Numbered from the stretch's first letter, positions 23,777 to 32,830 are shown. The stretch is 64,000 nt of DNA from DASQGA01 sp963762085 (GCA_963762085.1 CAVXJD010000002.1:173150-237149); one strand, 5' to 3'. Numbers and translations are program-made. Notes: generated from the sequence alone by a model not told the origin.

Positions 23777-24475
23777 GGAAATCTTCACGCCCTCGACGCC
23801 GTGCTCGAGGCCATCGACGCCGAGCCGTTCGACGAGCTCTGGTTCCTCGGTGACCTCGTAGGGTACGGGCCGCGCCCCAATCGCTGCTACACGCGGGTGG
23901 CCGAGCGGCTGGACGTCGCACTGGTCGGGAATCACGACCTGGCAGCGCTCGGCGAGCTCGACCTCGACTTCTTCCAGCCGGACGCCGCACTGTCGGCCCG
24001 GTGGACCAGCAGTGTGCTCGAGCCGGAGACAGCGAGCTTCCTGTCGTCGCTCAGCCCGTCAGCCACACGCCCCGGCGCCGAGCTTTACCACGCGAGCCCG
24101 CGGGACGCCGTGTGGGAGTACGTACTTTCGCCCGCCGTCGCGCTCGCCGCGCTCGAAGCCACCGAGGCGCCCATCGTCCTAGTCGGGCACAGCCACGTCC
24201 CGCTGGCGTACAGCCTGGTTGGCGAGCGGGCCGAGGGCGACCACGCCCCGGCCGGCACTGAGGTCGACCTCGCAGACCGACGCTGGCTTCTGAACCCGGG
24301 GTCGGTTGGCCAGCCGAGAGACGGCGACCCGCGCGCCGCCTGGCTTGCGCTTGACCTGGACGCCGGTCGGGCAACCTTCAATCGTGTCATGTATCCAGTC
24401 GAGCGCACGCAAGAGGAGATTCGTGAGCGCGGCCTGCCGGAGGCGCTGGCTGCTCGTCTCGAGCACGGCATGTAG
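23747..24475 (+). CDS. Metallophosphoesterase (YfcE/MJ0936-like)
   Basis: The 242-residue calcineurin-like phosphoesterase shows all five metal-binding blocks: FSDIHGN (Asp8, His10), FLGDLVGYGPRPN, LVGNHDLA, a His-containing LYHASP and VLVGHSHVPL. LLNPGSVGQPRDGDPRA follows. It probably hydrolyses phosphodiesters or nucleotides; the physiological substrate is unknown. The GTG start at 23747 begins directly with MRVAVFSD. The 3' end overlaps the downstream lipoprotein gene by 53 bases in another frame, suggesting translational coupling. Confidence 0.9.
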   Translation: MRVAVFSDIHGNLHALDAVLEAIDAEPFDELWFLGDLVGYGPRPNRCYTRVAERLDVALVGNHDLAALGELDLDFFQPDAALSARWTSSVLEPETASFLSSLSPSATRPGAELYHASPRDAVWEYVLSPAVALAALEATEAPIVLVGHSHVPLAYSLVGERAEGDHAPAGTEVDLADRRWLLNPGSVGQPRDGDPRAAWLALDLDAGRATFNRVMYPVERTQEEIRERGLPEALAARLEHGM

Positions 24476-24845
24476 CGCCCTGGCTCTAGCCGCCTGTGGC
24501 GGTGAGAGCCAGGGCAAGGCCGAGCCGACTTTCTCAGCCCGGGTCGGAAGCTCGCTCGCGGACGAGGCGGAACGCGTCGCATCCAGGCTCGAGGCCGGGG
24601 ACGAGGACGGCGCGCGCAGCGCGACGGTGAAGCTCGATGCCGCGGTCGAGCGGGCCATCACAGCGGGTCAAGTGCCTTCTGCGCTCCGCGAACCGCTCCG
24701 GGAAGCCGTCGACGACATCCTCGCTTCCGTGCCGGCCCCAACGCCGACCACGACCGCCGAAGAGGATCCCGGCGATGAGAAAAAGGACAAGGGCAAGGAC
24801 CACGACGAGGACAAGGGCGGGAAGGACAATGGAAGCAAAGACTGA
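24423..24845 (+). CDS. Lipoprotein with charged C-terminal tail
   Basis: The 140-residue product starts at a GTG with AGAGGAG six bases upstream, inside the end of the phosphoesterase gene. It has a lipoprotein signal ending in LALAAC. The mature part is helical (SSLADEAERVASRLEAGDED and following), then a proline/threonine linker, then a strongly charged Lys/Asp/Gly tail of about 30 residues. It overlaps the start of a Ser/Thr kinase gene by 17 bases, so the two are translationally linked. The mature part may sit near the kinase's external segment. Function is unknown. Confidence 0.75.
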   Translation: MSAACRRRWLLVSSTACSALALAACGGESQGKAEPTFSARVGSSLADEAERVASRLEAGDEDGARSATVKLDAAVERAITAGQVPSALREPLREAVDDILASVPAPTPTTTAEEDPGDEKKDKGKDHDEDKGGKDNGSKD

Positions 24846-25911
24846 GGCTTTCGCCGAGGGTCGCTACGCGGTCGAGCGCCCGCTCGGTCACGGCGGCATG
24901 GCCACTGTCTACCTGGCCCAGGATCACGAGCTCGGCCGCTCCGTCGCGATCAAGGTGCTCGGCGCGCCGCTCGCACTCGACGCGGATTTCGTCGGCAGGT
25001 TCCGGCGGGAGGCCACGATCGTCGCCCGACTCTCCCATCCGAACATCGTTCAGATCTTCGATCTCGGCGAGGAGGAAAACCGCCTCTACATTGTCATGGA
25101 ATACGTCGAGGGAGTGAGCCTTGCGGGCCTACTGGCCCGGGAGAAGCGGGTCGCTCCCGAGCAGGCGGTCGAGCTGGCACGACAGGCGTGCCTTGCGCTC
25201 GACTGCGCCCACACGGAAGGCATCGTTCACCGCGACGTGAAGCCGGCGAACCTCCTCCTTCGAGCTGACGGAACGCTGAAGGTGGCGGACTTCGGCATCG
25301 CACGCTCGGACCAGGTCACCTCGCAGACCCAGGCCGGGACGGTGCTCGGCACGGCGTCGTATCTCGCCCCCGAGCAGGCCGCCGGGGAGACGGTGACGCT
25401 CCGTGCCGATCTCTACTCCCTCGGCGCCGTCCTCTACGAGCTCCTCACCGGGCAGCCGCCGCGGAAGATCGAGTCTCTCGCCGAGCTGGCGGCCCTTCAC
25501 AGCTGGCCGATCCGTCCGGTCCGAGAGCTCGCGCCGGAGGTTCCGGAAGATCTGGAGGCAGCCGTCATGCGGTGCCTTGCACGGAACCCCGACTACCGCC
25601 CGGCTACCGCCGCTGCGCTGAGCGCCTCCCTCCGTGCCGAACCGACTGCGTTCACCGTCCGCATCGAGCCGGAGACCGTGCCGCGCGCGCGGACGTTCAA
25701 GCGCCCGCCGTTCGGACTGCGGGCGACGGCGATCGCGGTCGCACTGGCGATTGTCCTGGGGATCTTGGCCGCCACCGTGCCGCTGACCGGCGGGGATGGC
25801 AGCGGCGAGCCGTCGGTCGTCCAACCCGTGCCGGCGGCGAACGACGCAGCGGAGCAGGCGCGCAACCTCGAGGAGTGGATCCGCGACCACACGGCCGCGG
25901 CGGGGACCTAG
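24829..25911 (+). CDS. Transmembrane serine/threonine protein kinase (PknB-like)
   Basis: The 360-residue protein has a complete Hanks-type kinase domain (about residues 11-270). It contains the glycine loop LGHGGMATVYLA, VAIKVL, catalytic VHRDVKPANLLL near 132-143, VADFGIARSD, LAPEQ and DLYSLGAVLYELLTG. A transmembrane helix follows near residues 300-320 (ATAIAVALAIVLGILAATV). After it comes a short extracytoplasmic tail without PASTA repeats. It should phosphorylate cytoplasmic targets in response to an unknown external cue. The ATG at 24829 lies inside the preceding lipoprotein gene. Its stop overlaps the convergent lipoprotein gene by 4 bases. Confidence 0.94.
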   Translation: MEAKTEAFAEGRYAVERPLGHGGMATVYLAQDHELGRSVAIKVLGAPLALDADFVGRFRREATIVARLSHPNIVQIFDLGEEENRLYIVMEYVEGVSLAGLLAREKRVAPEQAVELARQACLALDCAHTEGIVHRDVKPANLLLRADGTLKVADFGIARSDQVTSQTQAGTVLGTASYLAPEQAAGETVTLRADLYSLGAVLYELLTGQPPRKIESLAELAALHSWPIRPVRELAPEVPEDLEAAVMRCLARNPDYRPATAAALSASLRAEPTAFTVRIEPETVPRARTFKRPPFGLRATAIAVALAIVLGILAATVPLTGGDGSGEPSVVQPVPAANDAAEQARNLEEWIRDHTAAAGT

Positions 25912-26828
25912 CCCGAGCTTTTGACCGGGCGGAGCGCTGGAAAGAGACGCACGATTCCGGGCCAGCGGGCATCTAGGGCCGCTTGCCCTGCTCCCTCGGG
26001 ATCGGCCACGACGCCGATCTCGATCACCGGCTTTACTCCGCCCATGCTCGACCCGAGCATCTGAAGGCCGAGCTTCCCGGTCACGTATGCCTCAGCCCCG
26101 GCGCGGATTCTGCTCAGCTCCCTCTTGGTCGGGCCCTCGCCCTCGACGACACAGAGCGGTCCAGGCCAGCGCTTTCGAATTTCCGCTTCGTGGCGCTCGA
26201 CATCGCCCGCGAAGACGGCGTTGAAGATGACCGGGTCGAACTCGTCGAGCTCGGTATTACCGGAGTCGGCCGGGTCGAGGTGCGTCACCCACGCGTTGAC
26301 GAGGTCCGGCTGAGACTCCGCATACGCGCTCGCGCCGCTTGCTTCCTGCTGCGTCGACTGCTTCGGGTCCGGCAGGAGCCAGCCGCCCGCCGGCTCCGGA
26401 CACGGGCTCGAGAAATCGACCTCACTCCCGGCCTGAGGTGGATCGTCTCCGTCGGGCCCCACGTCGGTCACCGTGAAGATCTCGCCGTCGTACGTGCCGA
26501 CGACGTGGTACTGGCCCCAGGACGCCCCGCTCGCCTTCTCCTCGCCCTCGACGGCGTCCCAGTCCCAGTGCGCAATCGGCACGTCGCCGCACTGCGGCGG
26601 ATACGACATGGCCATCGCTCCCAGGCAGAGCATCGGCCCGTGCTTCGGAAATGGAGTTTCGCCGCGCTGCTCGAGCACCGTCAGGTCGGCCTCGTAGACC
26701 GTGGGGGGAGAGGGTGCGGAACCGGTCGGCGGCGGACTGACCTCCGCGACGCCCGGTTCCCCGGCGCCGCAGGCGACTGGAACGAGGAGGAGCAGACCGG
26801 CCAGGCCGCCGAAAAGAAGGCGTCGCAT
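25908..26828 (-). CDS. Putative lipoprotein, 306 aa
   Basis: The product begins MRRLLFGGLAGLLLLVPVAC, a lipoprotein signal with lipobox PVAC, followed by a Pro/Ser-rich linker and a globular domain. Several Trp and Cys residues are present (HWDWDAVEGEE; cysteines at LCLG, QCGD, SPCP, LCVV). The segment FDPVIFNAVFAGDVERHEAE and the end RWPGIVRLFPALRP look structured. No family is recognised. The ATG at 26828 has AGAGGAAG upstream. It lies just downstream of an ECF sigma factor gene on the same strand, so regulation by that sigma is possible. Confidence 0.75.
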   Translation of the reverse strand: MRRLLFGGLAGLLLLVPVACGAGEPGVAEVSPPPTGSAPSPPTVYEADLTVLEQRGETPFPKHGPMLCLGAMAMSYPPQCGDVPIAHWDWDAVEGEEKASGASWGQYHVVGTYDGEIFTVTDVGPDGDDPPQAGSEVDFSSPCPEPAGGWLLPDPKQSTQQEASGASAYAESQPDLVNAWVTHLDPADSGNTELDEFDPVIFNAVFAGDVERHEAEIRKRWPGPLCVVEGEGPTKRELSRIRAGAEAYVTGKLGLQMLGSSMGGVKPVIEIGVVADPEGAGQAALDARWPGIVRLFPALRPVKSSG

Positions 26829-26878
26829 GCTTCCTCTGACTATCACCAGGCCCAGAAAGTTCCGGGACTGCGGGACGA

Positions 26879-27460
26879 CTAAAGCCGGGCCGCGTCCTGG
26901 CTGTCGGAGTACTCGTTGATGCCCTCGCGGGCGAGCGCGACCTGCACTTCCTCCCGCGCCTTGTAGATCCGCCACTTCACCGTCGAGAGCGTGATCTCGA
27001 GCGAGTCTCCGATCTCCGTGTAGGACAGGCCCACCACGTCTCGGAGCAGGAGCGCCATCTTCAGGTCGGGATTGAGCTTCGCAACGGCACGCCAGACAGC
27101 GTCGATCGCCTCGATGCGCTCGAACGGCTGGTCGACCACGTCGAGCTGGGGCATGTCGTCGAGTGTCACCGCCGATTGCGGCTTGCGCTCACGCGCGCGC
27201 AGCTCGTCGAGGACCCTGTTCTTGGCGACCTGGAAAAGCCACGTCGTGAAGCGACAGCGCAGCGAGAATCCGGCGAGCCCCTGGTAGATCCTGAGGAAGA
27301 TGTCCTGGGTCAGGTCCTCCGCGAGTGCACGATCGCCGACCATCCGGAGCACGTAGTTGTAGATCGGGACCTCGTAGGCCCGATGGATGATCGAAAAGGC
27401 TCGCTCGTCTCCCGCCTGTGCCTTACGGAGAATTGCCAGGTCGGGCTGCTCGAGCGACAC
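26879..27460 (-). CDS. ECF-type RNA polymerase sigma factor
   Basis: The 193-residue sigma-70 family protein has region 2 (DERAFSIIHRAYEVPIYNYV, then AEDLTQDIFLRIYQGL and FTTWLFQVAKNRVLDELRAR). It also has region 4 (LKMALLLRDVVGLSYTEIGD, then LEITLSTVKWRIYKAREEV). No regions 1 or 3 are present, as expected for ECF factors. No anti-sigma gene with a zinc-finger motif is adjacent; the next gene downstream is a lipoprotein. The GTG at 27460 is supported by a perfect-looking TATACT box eight bases upstream. The C-terminus is short, with no extra sensor domain. Confidence 0.9.
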   Translation of the reverse strand: MSLEQPDLAILRKAQAGDERAFSIIHRAYEVPIYNYVLRMVGDRALAEDLTQDIFLRIYQGLAGFSLRCRFTTWLFQVAKNRVLDELRARERKPQSAVTLDDMPQLDVVDQPFERIEAIDAVWRAVAKLNPDLKMALLLRDVVGLSYTEIGDSLEITLSTVKWRIYKAREEVQVALAREGINEYSDSQDAARL

Positions 27461-27468
27461 GTAATGGA

Positions 27469-27474
27469 AGTATA
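27469..27474 (-). promoter_or_regulatory. -10 box of the ECF sigma gene
   Basis: Minus strand TATACT lies eight bases before GTG (27460). It is a near-consensus -10 placed for a leaderless mRNA, just before the end of gpmI. Confidence 0.5.
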
Positions 27475-27483
27475 AGACGACCT

Positions 27484-28969
27484 TCAGACCGCCAGCAGGG
27501 TCGTGCCGGTCATTGCGTCGGGAGCAGGGATTCCGAGCAGGTCGAGGCAAGTCGGCACGAGATCGGAGAGGGAGCCGCCCTCGCGCAGCGAGGCCCCGGC
27601 GACCGTGACGACGAGCGGCACCGGGTTGGTCGTGTGCGCCGTATGGGGGCTGGCGCCGTCACTCTCGAGCATCTGCTCGGCGTTGCCGTGGTCGGCCGTC
27701 ACGAGACAGGCACCCCCGAGCTCCTCGATCTTCGCCACCAGGCGCCCGAGACAGGCGTCGACCGTCTCGACCGCACGTACGACCGCCGGGATGACCCCCG
27801 TGTGACCGACCATGTCCGGATTCGCAAAGTTGACGATCGCGAAGCGGTAGCCGTCGCCGACCGCGTCCTCGAACCGCTGCTCGACCTCTGCCGCTGACAT
27901 TTCGGGCTTCAGGTCATAGGTCGCCACATCGCGTGGGGACGGAACGAGGATGCGGGTCTCCCCCTCCCATTCGCGCTCCTCACCCCCGTTGAAGAAGTAC
28001 GTGACGTGAGCGTATTTCTCGGTCTCGGCCAGGTGAAGCTGGCGCACGCCTTTGGCAGCGAGAACCTCGGCCAGCGTCTGGTCGACCACGTGCTCGGGAA
28101 ACGCCAGCGGGCAGTCGAAGTCCTCGCGGTAGCGCGTCATCGTCGTCAGGTCGGCGCCGGCCTCGAGGAGGCGCTCCGAGAGCTGCCGGGCGCGGTCGGG
28201 GCGAAAGTTGAAGAAGACGACGGTGTCGTTCTCGAGGTCGAGCCGCGGGTGCGGCAGGATGAGCGGCTCGATGAACTCGTCCGTGATTCCCGCCTCGTAG
28301 CTCGTCCGGACCGCGGCAACCGCGTCGTCCGCACGCGCTCCTTCGCCGCGCACGATCGCCGCGAAAGCGCGTTCCGTCCGCTCGAGACGCTTGTCGCGGT
28401 CCATCGCGTAGTAGCGGCCGGCGACGGTCGTAATCCGGGCGCCTTCGCCCGCGAGCTCCGGCAGGTCGGATGCTGCAGCGTGCGGCGACACGTCCCGCCC
28501 GTCCGTGAAGGCGTGCACGAACGTACGCTCCTCCATTCCCTCGCGCCTCGCCAGCTCGAGCAGGGCCCGGAGGTGGTCGATGTGCGAGTGGACACCGCCG
28601 TAGGAGACGAGTCCGAGCAGGTGCACGTTTCCCCCCTGCGCCTTCGCCCTGCGGAAAGCGCCGACCAGAGCATCGTTCTCGAAGAAGGAGCCGTCCGCGA
28701 TCGCGTCGTTAACCCGCACCAGATCCTGGGGCACGACCCTCCCCGCTCCGATCGTCAGGTGGCCGACCTCCGAGTTCCCCATCTGCCCCTCCGGGAGCCC
28801 GACGGCGCGGCCGGACGCAGCCAGCGTCGTGTGCGGAAAGCCCGCCCAGAGGGCGTCGAATACACGGAGTGGCAGCGAGCTCGACCGCGTTCCCCGGCCC
28901 CGGTGGCGCGCACCCCCAGCCGTCCAGGACGACGAGCGCTACGAGCGGATACGGCTCGCCGTCTCGCAA
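27484..28969 (-). CDS. gpmI: 2,3-bisphosphoglycerate-independent phosphoglycerate mutase, interrupted by a one-base frameshift
   Basis: iPGM converts 3- to 2-phosphoglycerate using two metal ions and a phosphoserine. The N-terminal frame (from a TTG at 28969) encodes VALVVLDGWGCAPPGPGNAV and AATP. The reading must then switch at about 28862-28866 to VFDALWAGFPHTT and GQMGNSEVGHLTIGAGRVV (active-site Ser), continuing to 27484 with VVFFNFRPDRARQLS, VNFANPDMVGHTG and LVTADHGNAE. The span is 1486 bases, one more than 495 codons, so one extra base explains the break. It follows tpiA with a 31-base overlap, completing gap-pgk-tpiA-gpmI. A sequence error is the simplest explanation. Confidence 0.85.
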
Positions 28970-29625
28970 ATCGCCGTGAAGGAGTCGACGTCCAGCGAGG
29001 CCCCGCCCACGAGGGCGCCGTCCACGTCCGGTTGAGACAGGAGCTCTTCAGCGTTCTCAGGCTTCACGGAGCCGCCGTACAGAACGGGGGAATCGAGGAG
29101 GCTCTTGATGAACGCATGGGCTTCCTGTGCGAGATCGGGCGTCGCCGTCTTCCCCGTGCCGATCGCCCACACCGGCTCGTACGCGATCACGAGGCGCTCG
29201 TGCCGGGGGAGCACGGACACCTGCCGCCGCAGCACGTTCTCGGTCTCACCGCCTTCGCGTTCCTCCTCGAGCTCGCCGACGCAGGCGATGACACGAAGTC
29301 CCGCTTCGAGCGCCCGCTCGGCACGGCGCGCGGTCGTCTCGTCGGTCTCGCAGAAGTACTGCCGCCGCTCGGAATGGCCGACGAGCGCTCCTTCGACCTC
29401 GAGCTCGAGCAGCATCTCGGCCGAGATCTCACCCGTGAAAGCTCCCTCCCGTTCCCAGTGGACGTTCTGCGCGAAGACGTCGAGTCCACTCGCGACCGCC
29501 TCCCGGAGCGACGTGAACGGCGGACAGACGACGACGTCGAGCCCCGGCGGCGGTCTGAACGCGGCGCAGAACTCCACCGTCTGTGACGGTGTCTTGAACA
29601 GCTTCCAGTTGCCCGCGATCAACAC
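28939..29625 (-). CDS. tpiA: Triosephosphate isomerase
   Basis: The 228-residue enzyme interconverts dihydroxyacetone phosphate and glyceraldehyde 3-phosphate. Catalytic residues are visible: Lys in AGNWKLFKT near residue 8, His in VGHSERRQYF near 88, and Glu in AYEPVWAIGTGKTA near 155. PVLYGGSVKPENA then forms the phosphate site. It is shorter than the usual 250 residues. The GTG at 29625 has GGAGG seven bases upstream and lies one base after the pgk stop codon, so the two are coupled. Confidence 0.94.
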   Translation of the reverse strand: MLIAGNWKLFKTPSQTVEFCAAFRPPPGLDVVVCPPFTSLREAVASGLDVFAQNVHWEREGAFTGEISAEMLLELEVEGALVGHSERRQYFCETDETTARRAERALEAGLRVIACVGELEEEREGGETENVLRRQVSVLPRHERLVIAYEPVWAIGTGKTATPDLAQEAHAFIKSLLDSPVLYGGSVKPENAEELLSQPDVDGALVGGASLDVDSFTAICETASRIRS

Positions 29626-29626
29626 G

Positions 29627-30667
29627 TCATGCCTCCGGGATCGCCGCGACGCCCGGGAGCTCCTTGCCCTCGAGAAGCTCGAGCGACGCCCCGCCGCCGG
29701 TTGAGACCCAGTCGACCCGGTCGGCCAGGCCGAGCTCCTCGATCGCGCGCACCGAATCTCCGCCTCCGACGACGGTGTGCCCGTCAGCCTCCGCCACGGC
29801 CTCCGCCACGGCCGTTGTTCCGGCGGCAAAGCGCGGCCATTCGAAGACACCCATGGGCCCGTTCCAGAAGACGGTGCGACTCGCTGTGATTCGCTCCGTG
29901 AAGACCGTCCTCGTCTCGGGCCCGATGTCGAGCCCCAGCCACCCCTCTGGGACATCGTCCGCGGGAGCAACCCGGGCCTCGGCATCGGCGTCGAAGGAGG
30001 CAGCTGCGACGACGTCGGTGGGAAGGACGAGCCTGTCGCCAGGCAGCCGAGCGTGCGCATCGTTCCTGGCCGCAAGCTCCGCCGCCATCTTGCCTCCGAC
30101 GAGAACCGCATCGGCCCGCTCCGAGAGCGACTCGAGGACGCCGATCTTGTCGTCGACCTTCGCCCCGCCCACAATCGCCACAAACGGCTGCGCGGGCTCC
30201 TCCAGCAGGCTCCCGAGCTCCGCCAGCTCCCGCTCGAGCAGGAAGCCCGCATAGGCCGGCAGGAGAAGCGCCACACCCACGGTGGACGCATGAGCCCGGT
30301 GCGCCGAGCCGAAGGCATCGTTCACGTAGAGGTCCGCGTGGGCGGCGAGCTCGCGCGCGAAAGCGGGGTCGTTCGTCGTCTCCCCGGGCTCGAAGCGGGT
30401 GTTTTCAAGGAGGCGGACCCGCTCATCGGTGAGGAGCGTCTGGAGATGCTCCTCGATCGGCTTGAGCGAGCACGCGGGGTCAGTACCTTTCGGGCGGCCG
30501 AGATGGGAGCAAAGAACCACTTCCGAGGCACCCTCCTCGAGCAGGTAGAGGATCGTCGGAAGAGCAGCCCTGATGCGCGTGTCGTCGGCAACGCACCCGT
30601 CCTCGAGCGGCACGTTGAAGTCGACTCGGACGAGAATGCGCTTGCCCTCCACATCCGCCTCCCGCAC
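29627..30667 (-). CDS. pgk: Phosphoglycerate kinase
   Basis: The 346-residue enzyme transfers phosphate from 1,3-bisphosphoglycerate to ADP. Motifs include ILVRVDFNVPLEDG, VVLCSHLGRPKG, LLENTRFEPGET, VNDAFGSAHRAHAS, VAIVGGAKVDDKIGVL and FWNGPMGVFEW. The glycine-rich end is HTVVGGGDSVRA followed by WVSTGGGASLELLEG. It is about 45 residues shorter than typical bacterial PGK. The GTG at 30667 starts just before READVEGKRIL; its ribosome-binding site is weak. It lies 14 bases after gap and directly precedes tpiA. Confidence 0.94.
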   Translation of the reverse strand: MREADVEGKRILVRVDFNVPLEDGCVADDTRIRAALPTILYLLEEGASEVVLCSHLGRPKGTDPACSLKPIEEHLQTLLTDERVRLLENTRFEPGETTNDPAFARELAAHADLYVNDAFGSAHRAHASTVGVALLLPAYAGFLLERELAELGSLLEEPAQPFVAIVGGAKVDDKIGVLESLSERADAVLVGGKMAAELAARNDAHARLPGDRLVLPTDVVAAASFDADAEARVAPADDVPEGWLGLDIGPETRTVFTERITASRTVFWNGPMGVFEWPRFAAGTTAVAEAVAEADGHTVVGGGDSVRAIEELGLADRVDWVSTGGGASLELLEGKELPGVAAIPEA

Positions 30668-30681
30668 GGACCGGGGCCGCC

Positions 30682-31683
30682 TCAAAGCAGGCGCTGCACG
30701 AGATCGACCATCCGGCAGCTGAACCCCCACTCATTGTCGTACCAGGAGAAGACCTTGACCATGTTCCCGTTCGCCATGGTCATGTCGCTGTCGAAGATCG
30801 AGGAGAAGGAGCTGCCGACGATGTCGCTCGACACGAGAGGCTCGTCGGAGTATCGGAGGATGCCTTCCAGCGGGCCCTTGTCGGCCAGCTCGGCGAACCG
30901 CGCGTTCACCTCGTCCGCGCCCACCTCGCTGCCGAGCCGAACCACGAGGTCGACAATGGAGCCGATCGGCACGGGCGCTCGAACCGAGACCCCGTCGACC
31001 TTCCCTTTCAGCTCCGGGATCACGAGCCCGATCGCGCGGGCTGCACCGGTTGACGTAGGGATCAGGTTGACGGCCGCCGCGCGGGCCCGGCGGAGGTCGC
31101 TGTGGGGCAGGTCGAGGATGCTCTGGTCGTTCGTGTACGCGTGAATCGTGGTCATGAACCCAACCTCGATGCCCCACGCGTCGTTCAGCACCTTCGCGAG
31201 CGGGGCGACGCAGTTCGTCGTGCAGGAGGCGTTCGAGATGATGCGGTGCTCCTCGCGGTCGTACGCGTCGTCGTTCACTCCCAAGACGAGCGTCACGTCG
31301 GGATCCGTCGCCGGTGCGGAGATGACCACCTTCTCGGCGCCCGCATCGAGGTGAAGCTGAGCCTTGTCTCGCTTCGTGAAGAGGCCCGTCGATTCGATCG
31401 CCACTTCGACGCCGAGGTCCTTCCAGGGCAGCTGCGCCGGGTCACGCTCGTTCAGGAGCTGGAGCTCCGTGTCTCCGCCGATGCGAATGACGCCTTCGGC
31501 CGCCTCGACATCCTCCCCGAGCGGCCCCAGGGTCGAGTCGTACCTGAGCAGATGCGCCATCGTCTCAGCGTCGCCGAGGTCGTTCACGGCGACGATCTCG
31601 ATGTCGGCACCTTGCTTTCGCGCAGCCCGGAAGAAATTCCGGCCGATCCGGCCGAACCCGTTGATGCCTACGCGAACGCTCAT
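30682..31683 (-). CDS. gap: Glyceraldehyde-3-phosphate dehydrogenase, type I
   Basis: The 333-residue enzyme oxidises glyceraldehyde 3-phosphate with NAD. It shows the Rossmann start VGINGFGRIGRNFFRAA, the catalytic cysteine in SNASCTTNCVAPLAKVL near residue 150, and FMTTIHAYTNDQ. NLIPTSTGAARAIG and the C-terminal WYDNEWGFSCRMVDL follow. The ATG at 31683 has AAGGGGAT upstream. It heads the gap-pgk-tpiA-gpmI operon and lies downstream of whiA, an arrangement common in actinobacteria. The promoter must lie between 31684 and about 31864. Confidence 0.96.
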   Translation of the reverse strand: MSVRVGINGFGRIGRNFFRAARKQGADIEIVAVNDLGDAETMAHLLRYDSTLGPLGEDVEAAEGVIRIGGDTELQLLNERDPAQLPWKDLGVEVAIESTGLFTKRDKAQLHLDAGAEKVVISAPATDPDVTLVLGVNDDAYDREEHRIISNASCTTNCVAPLAKVLNDAWGIEVGFMTTIHAYTNDQSILDLPHSDLRRARAAAVNLIPTSTGAARAIGLVIPELKGKVDGVSVRAPVPIGSIVDLVVRLGSEVGADEVNARFAELADKGPLEGILRYSDEPLVSSDIVGSSFSSIFDSDMTMANGNMVKVFSWYDNEWGFSCRMVDLVQRLL

Positions 31684-31864
31684 CCGATCCCCTTCCTTCG
31701 CTCTGATCCGGCGCGCGATTGTACCCCGGCATGCGGTTTTTACGACCAAAACCCGCATGGAAGTCGCCCCGGGAATGTGACACACTCATCCGCGAGCGGG
31801 TCCGTGCTCGTCCGGTGTTGGATTCAGACCCCGTCCGACACCAAGGTCCGGAGCGCGGTGTAAA

Positions 31865-31901
31865 CCGGAGGGGGAGGTCGTCCTCGGAGCTTCCCCTCCG
31901 G
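31865..31901 (-). terminator. Hairpin after whiA
   Basis: CCGGAGGGG (31865-31873) pairs perfectly with CCCCTCCGG (31893-31901), just downstream of the whiA stop. It should separate whiA from gap transcription. Confidence 0.65.
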
Positions 31902-31909
31902 CCCGCTCA

Positions 31910-32830
31910 TTACCGCTCCGCCAGGCGCCGAAGGCGCTCCAGCCGCCGCTGGACACCGGCTTTCGTAGCTGGCGGCCGGCAACGGGTCGCCAGTTCGCGG
32001 AGGGACAAGGAGCGGTTGCGAAGCCGTAGCTCCGCTATCTCGCGCAACTCCGGCGAGATCTGGTCGAGCCGCCCTTCCGCCCGCAGGCGCTCGATCGCAC
32101 GAACTTGCTCCTCGGCCGCGCGGCTTGCCCGGACGAGGTTGGCGTGGTCGGCGTTCGCGAGGCGGTTCGCCCGCGAGCGGGTGGAGCCGAGGACGCCCTG
32201 CTCCCCGAGGCGGATGGCGGCGTCGTGCGCCCCGAGGGCCGCGAGCAGGTCCGCGATCGTCTCGAGGCCCTTTGCATAGGCGATCGCATGCCCGCGCCGC
32301 TCGCGCGTCGTTAATCTCAGGTCGTCGCGGGCCGCCAGGTCGGCGAGCAACTCGGCCCCGGCGACGGTCTCCGTCCGAAGCTCGAGATGAGCATGGCGAG
32401 GGCCGCTCACCGAGCCGCCGGCCAGAAACGCGCCCCGCAGGTACGCGGCCCGGCAGCACGAGCGCGAGACGACCCGCCGCGGTGGTCGGTCGAGTGGAGC
32501 GAGGCGGGCATCGAGAATCCCTGCCTCGTTCAAGGTTTGCACGGCACGCGGCTCATCGCCGAGATGGAGTTGGAAGCGCGTCGCCCGCTCGAAGGAGGGA
32601 CTCCGGAAGGTGCGAATCTCGCAGGCGACCCCATAGCCGCGCAGCAGCGTGAAGGCGCGTCGAGCCACAGCCGCGCCAGCGACGTCCAGGTGCACCCCGA
32701 TTCGGCCGGAGCCGCGTAGGTGGACGCTTCCAGCAGTCCGCGCGAGCGCCGACAGCTCGGCGAGGCGGCAGCACGGCTTGGCCGGGTCGATGGCGGCAAG
32801 CTCGGAGCGAACCTCGTCAGAGAGCGCCAA
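31910..32830 (-). CDS. whiA: WhiA-family sporulation/cell-division regulator
   Basis: The 306-residue product has the WhiA architecture. An N-terminal LAGLIDADG-like domain (DEVRSELAAIDPAKPCCRLA, then SRSCCRAAYLRGAFLAGGSV and GPRHAHLELRT) is followed by a C-terminal helix-turn-helix (ISPELREIAELRLRNRSLSL, then RELATRCRPPATKAGVQRRL). WhiA acts with WhiB in Streptomyces and is otherwise a conserved DNA-binding protein in Gram-positives. The start is a TTG (32830) with GGGGG upstream, overlapping the end of the alkyltransferase gene by 14 bases. rapZ and yvcK, its frequent neighbours, are not adjacent here. Confidence 0.93.
   Translation of the reverse strand: MALSDEVRSELAAIDPAKPCCRLAELSALARTAGSVHLRGSGRIGVHLDVAGAAVARRAFTLLRGYGVACEIRTFRSPSFERATRFQLHLGDEPRAVQTLNEAGILDARLAPLDRPPRRVVSRSCCRAAYLRGAFLAGGSVSGPRHAHLELRTETVAGAELLADLAARDDLRLTTRERRGHAIAYAKGLETIADLLAALGAHDAAIRLGEQGVLGSTRSRANRLANADHANLVRASRAAEEQVRAIERLRAEGRLDQISPELREIAELRLRNRSLSLRELATRCRPPATKAGVQRRLERLRRLAER

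Noticed and set aside
28006..29586. Long plus-strand ORF opposite gpmI/tpiA
   Set aside because: Overlaps two well-supported minus-strand enzymes; the translation has no domain-like segments.
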